64,000 nucleotides of DNA from Sphingomonas sp. LT1P40 (lineage in GTDB: Bacteria; Pseudomonadota; Alphaproteobacteria; Sphingomonadales; Sphingomonadaceae), in NCBI RefSeq assembly GCF_036663835.1, contig NZ_JAXOJT010000001.1, positions 930,001-994,000 on the forward strand, written 5' to 3'. Within the stretch, counting starts at the first letter, position 1. Every line of letters begins with the position of its first letter. Below, one piece after another: positions 8,173-16,220 of this stretch. The notes beneath the pieces are model-generated. The model saw only the letters and a list, made by a program, of their open reading frames with translations, searched no databases and was not told the DNA's origin. Made by a program: the position numbers and the translations under genes.

Positions 8173-9011
8173 CTTACTTCTCCTTGCTGATTCAGTTTGC
8201 GTGGAAGGGCGACCACCATCCGCATCCGCGAGGCCAACCGGGGTGCCGCCGCGTCGATGCGGGTGGCGAGGGTGGGGAGGCGGCTGACGGGGACGGCGGG
8301 GAACAGGTGATGTTCGAGGTGGAAGAACATGTTGTAGCTGACGGCATTGAGCAGCCAGCCGCGTTGCGTGCGAGCGACGATGCCGTCCTCGCAATCGTGA
8401 TGGGTGATCCAGACGGCGAAGAAGGCGGTCAGGCTTTGCGCCACCAGCATTGCGGCGAGGTGGTAGAGCAGGGGTGGCCATAGCGTTGTAAGCGCGAGGA
8501 CGGTCATGGCGGCGTTGAGCGCGAGCTCGATGCGCATGCGGCGCCGGAGCTGCGGGCCGCCGTTGCGCCAGCCATAAATATGGGTTTCCAGCGGAAAGCG
8601 CGGGCCGAAGCGGAGAACTTGCCATAGCGTCATATGGCCGCAGCGCCCCTCGATATCGTCGTCGGTGCCGACCTTGCTGTGATGGTGGAGGTGGTTGAAC
8701 GCGACCGAGCTGTTGGAGCCGAGCATCAGCGCGCTCAAGCCGTGAAGGACGAGGCGGTGACCGCGCGGGGTGAAGCCGAGATTATGGTGGATTGCCTCGT
8801 GATTCAGGCGCAGCGCGGCGAGGAAGAACAGGAAGGAGGCGAAGGCGGCGAGCGGCCAGATGCCGAATGCGGCGGCGGTGAGGGAAGCGGCGAGCCAGGG
8901 GAGCGGGTGGAGGCATTCGATCATGCCGTCACGCGGGCGCATCGCGACCAGATCGCGCCAGGCGACGTGCGCGAGCGCCGGATCGGCGGCGTGGGCGTGA
9001 TGTCTGGCCAT
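8169..9011 (-). CDS. Membrane fatty-acid desaturase
   Basis: 280 residues with the three histidine boxes of membrane di-iron desaturases: HEAIHH (71-76), HLHHH (107-111) and HLEHH (231-235), separated by hydrophobic pairs of helices. AVWITHHDCEDG holds an extra His-His. The enzyme would introduce a double bond into an acyl or other lipid chain; the substrate cannot be told from sequence. The start ATG 9011 has AAGGGAG upstream. The promoter region carries a copy of the palindrome found at the GbsR-type regulator gene (9032-9051), suggesting control by that regulator. The next gene downstream is coupled by ATGA. Confidence 0.88.
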   Translation of the reverse strand: MARHHAHAADPALAHVAWRDLVAMRPRDGMIECLHPLPWLAASLTAAAFGIWPLAAFASFLFFLAALRLNHEAIHHNLGFTPRGHRLVLHGLSALMLGSNSSVAFNHLHHHSKVGTDDDIEGRCGHMTLWQVLRFGPRFPLETHIYGWRNGGPQLRRRMRIELALNAAMTVLALTTLWPPLLYHLAAMLVAQSLTAFFAVWITHHDCEDGIVARTQRGWLLNAVSYNMFFHLEHHLFPAVPVSRLPTLATRIDAAAPRLASRMRMVVALPRKLNQQGEVR

Positions 9012-9031
9012 GTCACTGCTCCCTTACTGTT

Positions 9032-9051
9032 ATTTCTGTAAATTCAGAAGG
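9032..9051. promoter_or_regulatory. Operator-like site upstream of the desaturase gene
   Basis: ATTTCTGTAAATTCAGAAGG matches the perfect palindrome at 9645-9664 at 16 of 20 positions. It is centred about 30 bp upstream of the desaturase start, where a repressor could block transcription or initiation. Read by eye; binding by the adjacent GbsR-type protein is inference. Confidence 0.6.
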
Positions 9052-9085
9052 TAATGGGTATGCGGAATCGCGTCTTTGGTCTGGT

Positions 9086-9637
9086 TCAGTCCTTTGAGGC
9101 GCGGGCGCCGGGGATGAAGCGGGCGACCTTGCCGCCAAGCTTCATCAGAGTGACGAGCGTGGGCTTGGGCAGGACGCGCACCTGATCGTACCAGGTGCCG
9201 AGCGTGCCAATAAATTCGTGCATGCAGGTGACGCGTTCGCGGACATGCGGCGGGGCATTCTTGTCGGCGGCGAGGCGGGTGGCGAGTTCGCCGAGAAGCT
9301 GGACCGTCGGGTCGATCTCGCGCCGTTTGCGTTCGGCGGAAATGCGCATGAGCATTTCCCACAAATCGGTTTCCGCGACGAAATGGTCGCGGCGGTCGCC
9401 CTCGACATGGACGCGGCGGACGATGCTGTAGCCTTGCAGTTCTTTCAGGCCGGTGGAGACGTTGGAGCGGGCGAGGCCGAGCGTATCGACGATCTCCTCC
9501 GCATGGAGCGGTTTGTCGGACAGATAGAGCAAGGCGTGGACCTGCGCGACGGAGCGGTTGACGCCCCAATGCGTTCCCATCTCGCCCCAGTGGAGGATGA
9601 ACGCCTTTGCGTCGGGATGGTCTGCGAAGCGGGTCAT
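9086..9637 (-). CDS. GbsR/MarR-family transcriptional regulator
   Basis: About 183 residues from MTRFADHPDAKAFILHWGEMG. The winged-helix core is KPLHAEEIVDTLGLARSNVSTGLKELQGYSIV in outline: a helix, a recognition helix around LARSNVSTGLKEL, and a wing. The N-terminal HWGEMG and the C-terminal helical dimerisation region fit the GbsR branch of MarR-like regulators. The gene lies between the desaturase, on the same strand downstream, and a divergent VOC gene, with a perfect palindrome 8 bp upstream of its start. It probably represses itself and both neighbours. The inducer is unknown. The frame extends upstream through the palindrome, so the start at 9637 is preferred. Confidence 0.82.
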   Translation of the reverse strand: MTRFADHPDAKAFILHWGEMGTHWGVNRSVAQVHALLYLSDKPLHAEEIVDTLGLARSNVSTGLKELQGYSIVRRVHVEGDRRDHFVAETDLWEMLMRISAERKRREIDPTVQLLGELATRLAADKNAPPHVRERVTCMHEFIGTLGTWYDQVRVLPKPTLVTLMKLGGKVARFIPGARASKD

Positions 9638-9644
9638 GTTGTTT

Positions 9645-9664
9645 ATTTCTGTAATTACAGAAAT
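9645..9664. promoter_or_regulatory. Perfect 20-bp palindromic operator
   Basis: ATTTCTGTAATTACAGAAAT is a perfect inverted repeat in an AT-rich patch of a GC-rich region. It sits between the divergent GbsR-type regulator (start 9637) and VOC gene (start 9681), overlapping both 5' regions. A related copy occurs at 9032-9051. Confidence 0.75.
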
Positions 9665-9680
9665 TGAAGGAGTCAATGCC

Positions 9681-10070
9681 ATGATCGATCATATGGGTGT
9701 CGCGGTGAGCGACGCGGAACGCTCGAAGGTATTTTATGAGGCGGCGCTGAAGCCGCTGGGCATGAAATGCCTGACATCGGTGCCTGCTGACGAAAATGGG
9801 TCGGGCGGTGCGGCCCATGGCTTTGGCGTCGAGGGCGGCGGCGAGTTCTGGGTCGGCGACAATGAGCGGGTGGGCGCGGGGACGCATGTCGCCTTTCGCG
9901 CCGAGACGCGCGCGCAGGTCGATGCGTTTTACGAGGCGGCGATTGCGGCGGGCGGGGTCGACCATGGCGCGCCAGGGCTGCGACCGAATTACGGGCCGAA
10001 CTATTATGCCGCGTTCGTGTTCGATCCGGACGGGATCAATCTCGAAGCGGTATGTTATGCGGCGGAGTGA
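9681..10070 (+). CDS. VOC-superfamily protein (glyoxalase/bleomycin-resistance fold)
   Basis: About 129 residues from ATG 9681, with GAAGGAG 10 bases upstream. MIDHMGVAVSDAERSKVFYE and the C-terminal FVFDPDGINLEAVCY are the two paired beta-alpha-beta halves of the VOC fold; His and Glu at these ends usually bind a metal. THVAFRAETRAQVDAFYEAA is the intervening strand-helix. The reaction is unknown: it could be a lyase, isomerase, dioxygenase or binding protein. It is divergent from the GbsR-type gene and shares its operator, hinting that regulator, desaturase and this enzyme respond to the same signal. The DUF488 gene follows 5 bp later. Confidence 0.8.
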   Translation: MIDHMGVAVSDAERSKVFYEAALKPLGMKCLTSVPADENGSGGAAHGFGVEGGGEFWVGDNERVGAGTHVAFRAETRAQVDAFYEAAIAAGGVDHGAPGLRPNYGPNYYAAFVFDPDGINLEAVCYAAE

Positions 10071-10075
10071 CGGAC

Positions 10076-10516
10076 ATGGCGGTGTTCACGATCGGTTATG
10101 AAGGCACGACCATGGACGCGTTTCTGGCGGCGCTGACGCGGGCCGGAGTCGAGCAGGTCATCGATGTGCGGCAATTGCCATTGTCGCGGCGACCGGGCTT
10201 TTCGAAGTCGTCGCTGGCGGCGGCGCTGGCCGAGCGCGGGATCGACTATGTCCATCTGAAGGCGCTGGGGACGCCAAAGCCGGGGCGGGACGCCGCGAAG
10301 AAGGGCGACCGGGCGACGCTGGAGGCGGTGTATTCGGGCCAGTTGGGGCTGCCAGAGGCCCAGGTTGCAGCGGCGCGAATGCGGGCGCTGATCGCTGAGA
10401 AGCCGAGCGCGTTGCTGTGTTTCGAGCGCGATCCGTGCATGTGCCACCGGACGCTGTTGCTGGCGGCGGAGGGAGAGGGCGTCGAGATCGTGGATCTGTT
10501 TGCCGAGGGCGTGTGA
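10076..10516 (+). CDS. DUF488 family protein
   Basis: About 146 residues from ATG 10076, with the upstream stop and GGAG just before. MAVFTIGYEGTTMDAFLAAL, DVRQLPLSRRPGFSKSSLA and the C-terminal LLCFERDPCMCHRTLLL, with CxC-H, are clear DUF488 signatures. The family is widespread in bacteria; its biochemical role is not established, though the conserved Cys/His/Arg residues suggest nucleic-acid or small-molecule chemistry. It follows the VOC gene closely and is probably co-transcribed with it. A long inverted repeat lies 40 bp beyond its end. Confidence 0.88.
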   Translation: MAVFTIGYEGTTMDAFLAALTRAGVEQVIDVRQLPLSRRPGFSKSSLAAALAERGIDYVHLKALGTPKPGRDAAKKGDRATLEAVYSGQLGLPEAQVAAARMRALIAEKPSALLCFERDPCMCHRTLLLAAEGEGVEIVDLFAEGV

Positions 10517-10556
10517 GCTGGAGCTTATAGCATGATGATATCGCCATGAAATATCC

Positions 10557-10634
10557 GTCGCCCCGGCCTTGAGCCGGCGTCCCGCTTCTTCTAGCGGTCG
10601 AAGAAGCGGGACCCCGGCTCAAGGCCGGGGCGAC
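10557..10634. repeat. REP-like intergenic inverted repeat
   Basis: Two 34-nt arms (10557-10590 and 10601-10634) pair with one mismatch around a 10-nt centre. The arms contain CCCCGGCCTTGAGCC and CCCGCTTCTT. The element lies between convergent genes (DUF488 and DUF952). Elements of this shape recur through related genomes as mobile REP/MITE-type sequences (general knowledge). Transcribed, it would form a very stable hairpin and could end transcription from both sides. Confidence 0.7.
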
Positions 10635-10701
10635 GATATGCAACGCTTAATCCAAACCGTTCTGCTTGGGACGAACGGGTCAGATACGAAGCGCGGTCCT
10701 T

Positions 10702-11049
10702 TTATCCCGTGACTGGCAATTTGACGCTTCCAGCCGCCCCGCGCTCCAGCGGCGAATAGGCGATCACGGCCGAAAGTGGCAGCACGGCGTAGATGTGTGG
10801 GAATTCTGCGCCGCCGCGTGAGACTTCCCATTTGATCGCGTCGCCCAGCGCTTCGAGATCGACTGCGGCGACCCAGAGATTATCCTGTCCGGCAAAGTGC
10901 TTGTCGACGGTTTCGGTGAGCTGATCCGCCGTTGACATATGTATGTAGCCGTCCGCCAGATCGACCTGAGCTCCGGCGAAGTTGCCGGTTTCCAGCGCGG
11001 TCATCTGGTCGGTGGTGAGGACTTTATAAGCGGTGGTGGGACGGCTCAC
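10702..11049 (-). CDS. DUF952 domain protein
   Basis: 115 residues from a GTG whose TGA overlap with the gyrA stop reads GTGA, so it is coupled to gyrA. TAYKVLTTDQMTALETGNF, ADGYIHMSTADQLTETVDKHF and DNLWVAAVDLEALG match DUF952, a small domain related to poly(ADP-ribose) polymerase-like/glutathione S-transferase-adjacent proteins of unknown activity. The His-containing YIHMST segment is the most conserved part. Position behind gyrA suggests co-expression but not a gyrase function. Confidence 0.85.
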   Translation of the reverse strand: MSRPTTAYKVLTTDQMTALETGNFAGAQVDLADGYIHMSTADQLTETVDKHFAGQDNLWVAAVDLEALGDAIKWEVSRGGAEFPHIYAVLPLSAVIAYSPLERGAAGSVKLPVTG

Positions 11050-13805
11050 TGGCCGTCCTCTGGTCCTGCTGCGGAATTGTCGTCGGTATCCGCGTCCGGC
11101 GTCGGCGCGATTTCGACTTCGCCATCGGCGAGATTGATCTCGGCCTCTTCCTCGCTCTCCTCGATCCGGGCGGCGCTGACGACATGTTCGTCGGCGGCGA
11201 CGCGAAAGAGGATCACGCCCTGGGTATTGCGACCGGTGACGCGGACCGAGCCAACGGTGGTGCGGATCAGCTTCGCCTGATCGGTGACGAGCATCAGTTG
11301 CTCGCCATTATGCGCCGGGAAGCTGGCGACGACCGGGCCATTGCGGTCCGAACTGACGATGTTGGTGATGCCCTGACCGCCCCGATTGGTGCGGCGATAT
11401 TCATAGGCCGAGGTGCGTTTGCCGTATCCGTTCGCGGTGACGGTGAGGATGAATTCCTCCGCCGCCTCGAACTCGGCCATGCGTTCCGGGCTGAGCGTGA
11501 TCTCACGGTCGCCTTCCTTCCACGGCGCGGCCTTGAGGTAATCTTCGCGCTCCTGTGGCGTGGCGGCGAAACCGCGCAGGACAGAGAGCGAGATGACCTC
11601 GTCACCTTCCGCCAAGCGCGCGCCACGCACGCCGGTCGAATCGCGGCTCTGAAACTCGCGCACATCGGTCGAGGCGAAGCGGATCGCCTTGCCCTGTTTG
11701 GTGGCGAGCAGGACGTCGTCGGTTTCGGTGAGCAGCGAGACGCCGATCAGGCGGTCCGCTGACTCATCCTCAAACTTCATCGCAATCTTGCCGTTGGTGC
11801 GGATGTTGGCGAAAGCGTCCATCGAGTTGCGGCGCACCGAACCTTTGGCGGTCGCGAACATGACGTGGAGGTTGGCCCATTCGGCTTCGTCCTCCGGCAG
11901 CGGCAAGACGGTCGAGATGACTTCACCCGTCGCCAGCGGCAACAGGTTGATCATCGGACGGCCCTTGGTCGCCGGGCCACCCTCGGGCAGGCGCCAGACC
12001 TTCATCCGGTAGACCTTGCCGTGGCTGGAGAAGAACAGCACCGGCGTGTGCGTCGAGGTCACGAACAGGTTCGTGATCGCGTCCGCGTCCTTGGTCGCCA
12101 TGCCGGCGCGGCCCTTGCCGCCCTTGGCCTGGGCGCGGAAGGTTTCAAGCGGCGTGCGCTTGATATAGCCTTCCATCGTCACGGTGACGACCATGTCCTC
12201 GCGCTCGATCAGGTCTTCGTCGTCGATGCCATCGGCGGCGGCGGCGATTTCGGTGCGGCGCGGGGTGGCGTATTGATCGCGGATGACGGTGAATTCTTCG
12301 CGCATCACTTCATATAGCTTCGCGCGGTCGGCGAGGATGGCGAGCAGCTCGGCGATCGCCTCGGCCAGCTTGGCGAGTTCGTCGCCGATCTCGTCGCGGC
12401 CCAGGCCGGTGAGGCGGTGCAGGCGCAGGTCCAGGATCGCGCGGACCTGAAGATCGGACAGGCGATAGACGTCGCCGGTGACTTCGACCTCGGTCGCCTC
12501 GACCAGGCGGATATAGGACGCGATTTCGGCGATCGGCCATTCGCGGACGAGCAGGCGTTCGCGCGCGACCACCGGGCTGGGCGAACCGCGGATGATCTTG
12601 ACGACCTCATCGAGGTTGGTGACCGCGATAACCAGACCGAGCAAGATGTGCGCACGGTCGCGCGCCTTGGCCAGCTCGAACTTCGAGCGGCGGGTGATAA
12701 CCTCTTCGCGGAAATGCACAAAGGCTTCGACGATGTCGCGCAGGTTGAGGAGTTCGGGGCGGCCACCGCGAATCGCGAGCATGTTGGCGGGGAAGCTTTG
12801 CTGCGCCGGGGTGTTGCGCCAGATCTGGTTGAGGACGACTTCGGGCGTGGCGTCGCGCTTCAGGTCGATGACGATGCGCACGCCTTCGCGGTTGGAGAGG
12901 TCGCGGATGTCGCTGACCCCCTCGACCCGCGGCGGATTGCTGCCGTCCTTCTTGCACGCCTCCGCGATCAGCTCGACCAGGCGGTTCTTGCCCTGCTGAT
13001 ACGGGATTTCGGTGAGGACGATCGAGCGCTTGTCGCCGCGCTGTTCAGTGACATAGCGGCTGCGCACGATGATCGATCCGCGCCCGGTCTGATAGGCGCT
13101 GCGGCAACCGGCGCGGCCCAGGATGATGCCGCCGGTCGGGAAATCGGGGCCGGGGACGATTTCCATCAGCTCCTCGATCGTCACCGCGCCATTGTCCATG
13201 TACGCGAGACAGGCGTCGATTACTTCGCCGAGGTTATGTGGCGGAATATTGGTCGCCATGCCGACCGCGATGCCGCCCGCGCCGTTGACCAGCAGGTTCG
13301 GATAGCGCGCGGGCAGCACCGTCGGCTCACTTTCGGAGCCGTCGTAATTGTCCTGAAAGTCGACGGTATCCTTGTCGATATCGTCGAGCAGCGCCATCGC
13401 CACCTTGGCCAGCCGCGCCTCGGTATAGCGCATGGCCGCTGGCGGATCGGGGTCCATCGACCCGAAATTGCCCTGACCATCGATCAGCGGCACCCGCATC
13501 GCCCAGTCCTGCGCCATGCGCGCCATGGCGTCATAAATCGAGCTGTCGCCGTGCGGATGGTATTTACCCATCACGTCACCGACCAGTCGGGCGGACTTGC
13601 GATAGGCGCGGCCGGGCAGATAGCCGCCCTCCTGCGCCGCATAGAGGATACGGCGGTGAACGGGTTTCAGGCCGTCGCGGACATCGGGCAGCGCGCGCGC
13701 CACGATCACGCTCATCGCGTAATCGAGGTAGCTGGTCTTCATCTCGTCGACGATCGAGATCGGCGTGATATCGGAAGGGTCCGCGAGGACGGTCTCGTCG
13801 GTCAA
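11046..13805 (-). CDS. gyrA: DNA gyrase subunit A
   Basis: 919 residues. Catalytic tyrosine Y127 lies in [10 protein letters not shown]. The quinolone-resistance region [19 protein letters not shown] keeps Ser88 and Asp92, the positions equivalent to E. coli Ser83 and Asp87, so no classical resistance change is seen. The C-terminal beta-pinwheel carries QAKGGKG, the GyrA box (QRRGGKG in E. coli). This supports GyrA rather than ParC. The acidic tail is rich in Asp and Glu. The start is TTG 13805: a stop codon lies two codons upstream, and the following residues fit the family. The Shine-Dalgarno sequence is weak. Confidence 0.96.
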   Translation of the reverse strand: MTDETVLADPSDITPISIVDEMKTSYLDYAMSVIVARALPDVRDGLKPVHRRILYAAQEGGYLPGRAYRKSARLVGDVMGKYHPHGDSSIYDAMARMAQDWAMRVPLIDGQGNFGSMDPDPPAAMRYTEARLAKVAMALLDDIDKDTVDFQDNYDGSESEPTVLPARYPNLLVNGAGGIAVGMATNIPPHNLGEVIDACLAYMDNGAVTIEELMEIVPGPDFPTGGIILGRAGCRSAYQTGRGSIIVRSRYVTEQRGDKRSIVLTEIPYQQGKNRLVELIAEACKKDGSNPPRVEGVSDIRDLSNREGVRIVIDLKRDATPEVVLNQIWRNTPAQQSFPANMLAIRGGRPELLNLRDIVEAFVHFREEVITRRSKFELAKARDRAHILLGLVIAVTNLDEVVKIIRGSPSPVVARERLLVREWPIAEIASYIRLVEATEVEVTGDVYRLSDLQVRAILDLRLHRLTGLGRDEIGDELAKLAEAIAELLAILADRAKLYEVMREEFTVIRDQYATPRRTEIAAAADGIDDEDLIEREDMVVTVTMEGYIKRTPLETFRAQAKGGKGRAGMATKDADAITNLFVTSTHTPVLFFSSHGKVYRMKVWRLPEGGPATKGRPMINLLPLATGEVISTVLPLPEDEAEWANLHVMFATAKGSVRRNSMDAFANIRTNGKIAMKFEDESADRLIGVSLLTETDDVLLATKQGKAIRFASTDVREFQSRDSTGVRGARLAEGDEVISLSVLRGFAATPQEREDYLKAAPWKEGDREITLSPERMAEFEAAEEFILTVTANGYGKRTSAYEYRRTNRGGQGITNIVSSDRNGPVVASFPAHNGEQLMLVTDQAKLIRTTVGSVRVTGRNTQGVILFRVAADEHVVSAARIEESEEEAEINLADGEVEIAPTPDADTDDNSAAGPEDGQ

Positions 13806-14057
13806 GTCTCAAAGCTTTCGAAGGGTTGTTTCAGTATCGTGACCGCTCTAGCGAACCCCCATGCACCTGCCAACCCCGCGCGCGTGCGCGCACGCGAGGG
13901 ATATATGGGCGAAATGCGGGAGCCATTGCGTTCAAAATGCGTTCAGCGTGGGAATGCGAGGGGTGGAATGCAGCACGCCGCCTTGACCCCGCGCGGCGGA
14001 TTACTAGAGCGGTTGTGACCCTGTTTGCTACGCGCGACCGCGTAAGGAGAGACCTGG

Positions 14058-15317
14058 ATGAAATCAGTTTCAAAGGCTGCGATTGCCGCCGCGGTTATAT
14101 TCGGCGCGCCGATGCTCGCAGGCATCGCTCCTGTCGCTGCGCAGGACAAGAAGGCCGAGGCCGCGCCGTTGAAGGTCAGCGCCAATTTCCGCAAGGCGAT
14201 CACCGAAGCGGAAGCGGCGGCCAAAGGTACGGATCGTGCCGCTGAGGAGGCGAAGGTCGCGGCGCTCGAAGCGCTGGTTACCAACGCCGATGAGAAGTTT
14301 TTCGCCGCCAAGATGCGCTATGATCTTGAAACGAAGAAGCAGAACAATGTCGGTCGCGGCACCGCGCTTGACACGCTGATCGCCAGCGGGCGGATCACCG
14401 GCCCCGATCTAGGCAATCTACATTTCGTGCGCGGCCAGTTGCTGGCGCAGGACAAGAAGTACCCGCAGGCGCTGGAGCAATACGCCAAGGCGAAGGCGGC
14501 GGGCGGCAATCAGCCCGATCTGCCGTTGCAGCGTGCCGTTGCCCAGCTCCAGACCAAGGACGTGACCGGTGGCGTCGCCTCGCTCGACGAAGCGATCAAG
14601 GCGCGCGAAGCGGCTGGGCAGAAGGCACCCGAGACCTGGTACAAGATCGCCGTTTCGGAACTCTACAAGTCGGGCAACAAGGCGGGTGCCGCCGAGTGGC
14701 TGAGCCGCCAGCTTGCCGCTTACCCCAGCGCCGATACGTGGCGCTCATCGCTGTTGGTGTTCATCGAACAGGCGAATGCCAAGGGCGTGGCGCTCGACGC
14801 GGACCAGCGTCTCGACCTGTTGCGCCTGATGCGCGCGTCGAAGGCGATGGGCGGCGAGAACGACTATTTCGAATATGCCGATGCGGCGCAGCGACGCGGC
14901 CTGCCATGGGAGGCCAAGTCGGTGATCGAGGAAGGTCGCGCCAACGGCAAGGTCCCGGCGGGCAGCGCGCGGATGAACCAGCTCTACACCACCGCCGTCG
15001 CGCGCGAAAAGGCCGAGGGGCCGCTTGCGCCCGAGGAAAAGCGCGCCGCCGCAGCGCCAAAGGGCGACATCGCCATGCAGACCGGCGACGCGTATCTGGG
15101 CACGCGCAATCATGCCAAGGCGGTCGAACTCTATCGACTGGCGCTGCAAAAGGGTGGGGTGGATACCAATCTGGTGAACACCCGTCTGGGCATCGCGCTG
15201 GCCATGGCCGGCCAGAAGGCTGAAGCGAAAACGGCGTTTGCCGCCGTGACCGGTTCGCCGCGCGGCGACATCGCGCGCTTCTGGTCCGCATGGCTGGATC
15301 AGCCAGCTGCTGCCTGA
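14058..15317 (+). CDS. Exported TPR-like protein of unknown function
   Basis: 419 residues from ATG 14058, with AAGGAGAGA upstream. The signal peptide MKSVSKAAIAAAVIFGAPML ends near VAAQ. The mature part is helical and alanine-rich with tetratricopeptide-like repeats, for example FVRGQLLAQDKKYPQALEQY (about residue 125) and GDAYLGTRNHAKAVELYRLA (about residue 345). TPR proteins mediate protein-protein contacts; the partner is unknown. A strong terminator follows. It lies divergent to gyrA across a 252-bp gap. Confidence 0.75.
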   Translation: MKSVSKAAIAAAVIFGAPMLAGIAPVAAQDKKAEAAPLKVSANFRKAITEAEAAAKGTDRAAEEAKVAALEALVTNADEKFFAAKMRYDLETKKQNNVGRGTALDTLIASGRITGPDLGNLHFVRGQLLAQDKKYPQALEQYAKAKAAGGNQPDLPLQRAVAQLQTKDVTGGVASLDEAIKAREAAGQKAPETWYKIAVSELYKSGNKAGAAEWLSRQLAAYPSADTWRSSLLVFIEQANAKGVALDADQRLDLLRLMRASKAMGGENDYFEYADAAQRRGLPWEAKSVIEEGRANGKVPAGSARMNQLYTTAVAREKAEGPLAPEEKRAAAAPKGDIAMQTGDAYLGTRNHAKAVELYRLALQKGGVDTNLVNTRLGIALAMAGQKAEAKTAFAAVTGSPRGDIARFWSAWLDQPAAA

Positions 15318-15336
15318 TCGGCCGTGTGACGAAATG

Positions 15337-15369
15337 AAAAGGGGCGGTCGTAAGGCCGCCCCTTTTTTT
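15337..15369 (+). terminator. Rho-independent terminator of the TPR gene
   Basis: AAAAGGGGCGG and its complement CCGCCCCTTTTTTT form a stem of about 9 GC-rich pairs with a short loop, followed by seven T. It lies 20 bp after the TPR gene stop. Confidence 0.9.
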
Positions 15370-15421
15370 GTGGGTGCTTTTCGAACTGGCCCGCGTGCGA
15401 CCGGGCGCGGACATTCACTTC

Positions 15422-15564
15422 TAGCCCCTCCCGCCTTCGCGGTAGGGGTTGGGGAGGGTCTTCTTCTTTCGTGAGGTCGCGAGCTGGCCTGACCTGACTG
15501 ACAAGGTCGGGCAAAAGAAGAAGACCCTCACCCAACCCTCTCCCGTGACGAACGGGAGAGGGCC
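15422..15564. repeat. Long intergenic inverted repeat element
   Basis: The left arm holds GGGGTTGGGGAGGGTCTTCT. The right arm holds its imperfect complement AGAAGACCCTCACCCAACCC, and each side has an additional inner CCTCCCG/GGGAGAGG hairpin. The unit of about 143 bp separates the TPR gene from the lrp-type gene. It looks like a MITE/REP-type repeat; no open frame is involved. Confidence 0.65.
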
Positions 15565-15575
15565 AAGAAGGCACG

Positions 15576-16040
15576 CTATGCCTCCACCGGCACACCGGGC
15601 AGCGATTTGGACGAGCGGATCGTCAGCGACGTGCGGACATGCGCGACATTGGGGGCGGTGGTGAGGCGGGTGGTGAGGAATTGCTGAAAACTGCTGAGGT
15701 CGCGGGCAACGATCTTCAGGATGAAATCGATATCGCCGTTGAGCATATAGCATTCGCGGATCTCGGGAATCTCCGCGACATGCGCCTCGAATGCCTCCAG
15801 ATCGGTCTCGGCCTGACTTTTCAGGCTGACCATGGCGAATACGGTGATGGTATAGCCAAGCCAGGCAGGGTCCAGGTCGGCATGATAGCCGCGAATCGCG
15901 CCTTTTTCCTCCAGCGTGCGCACACGGCGCAGGCAGGGCGGGGCGGTCAGGCCGACGCGATCGGCCAGATCGACATTGGTCATCCGGCCGTCATTCTGCA
16001 GATGCGCAATAATCTGCCGGTCGATCTCGTCAAAGGCCAT
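15576..16040 (-). CDS. Lrp/AsnC-family transcriptional regulator
   Basis: 154 residues. N-terminal HTH: FDEIDRQIIAHLQNDGRMTN, then VDLADRVGLTAPPCLRRV with the recognition helix LTAPPCLRRVR. The linker is GAIRGYHADLDPAWLGY. The C-terminal RAM ligand domain contains ECYMLNGDIDFILKIVARDL. Family members sense amino acids and act on amino-acid metabolism genes. No target is adjacent. The start at 16040 is usual for the family. Confidence 0.93.
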   Translation of the reverse strand: MAFDEIDRQIIAHLQNDGRMTNVDLADRVGLTAPPCLRRVRTLEEKGAIRGYHADLDPAWLGYTITVFAMVSLKSQAETDLEAFEAHVAEIPEIRECYMLNGDIDFILKIVARDLSSFQQFLTTRLTTAPNVAHVRTSLTIRSSKSLPGVPVEA

Positions 16041-16220
16041 ATGGCGCTCCCCTTTTTGCGACAGGATCGAGTCGCATTATGTCGGTTAAGCATAAGATAA
16101 TTACTCGCCAACGCAATTGTCCCACAATGCGACGTGCCGAAATGCCGGGGTTACGGAACCGGCTGAAGCGGTTAAGGAATCCTTACCGCGCGACTTCCCG
16201 CCGGATGGAATGCATGATCG

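Noticed and set aside
13881..13896. Palindrome CGCGTGCGCGCACGCG in the gyrA/TPR gap.
   Set aside because: Alternating CG composition makes such palindromes likely by chance, and no second copy was seen.
12417..14018. A 533-codon open frame on the + strand opposite gyrA.
   Set aside because: It lies antisense to a clear gyrA, its residue makeup is the Asp/Arg/His-rich type seen in shadow frames of GC-rich genes, and it has no domain features.
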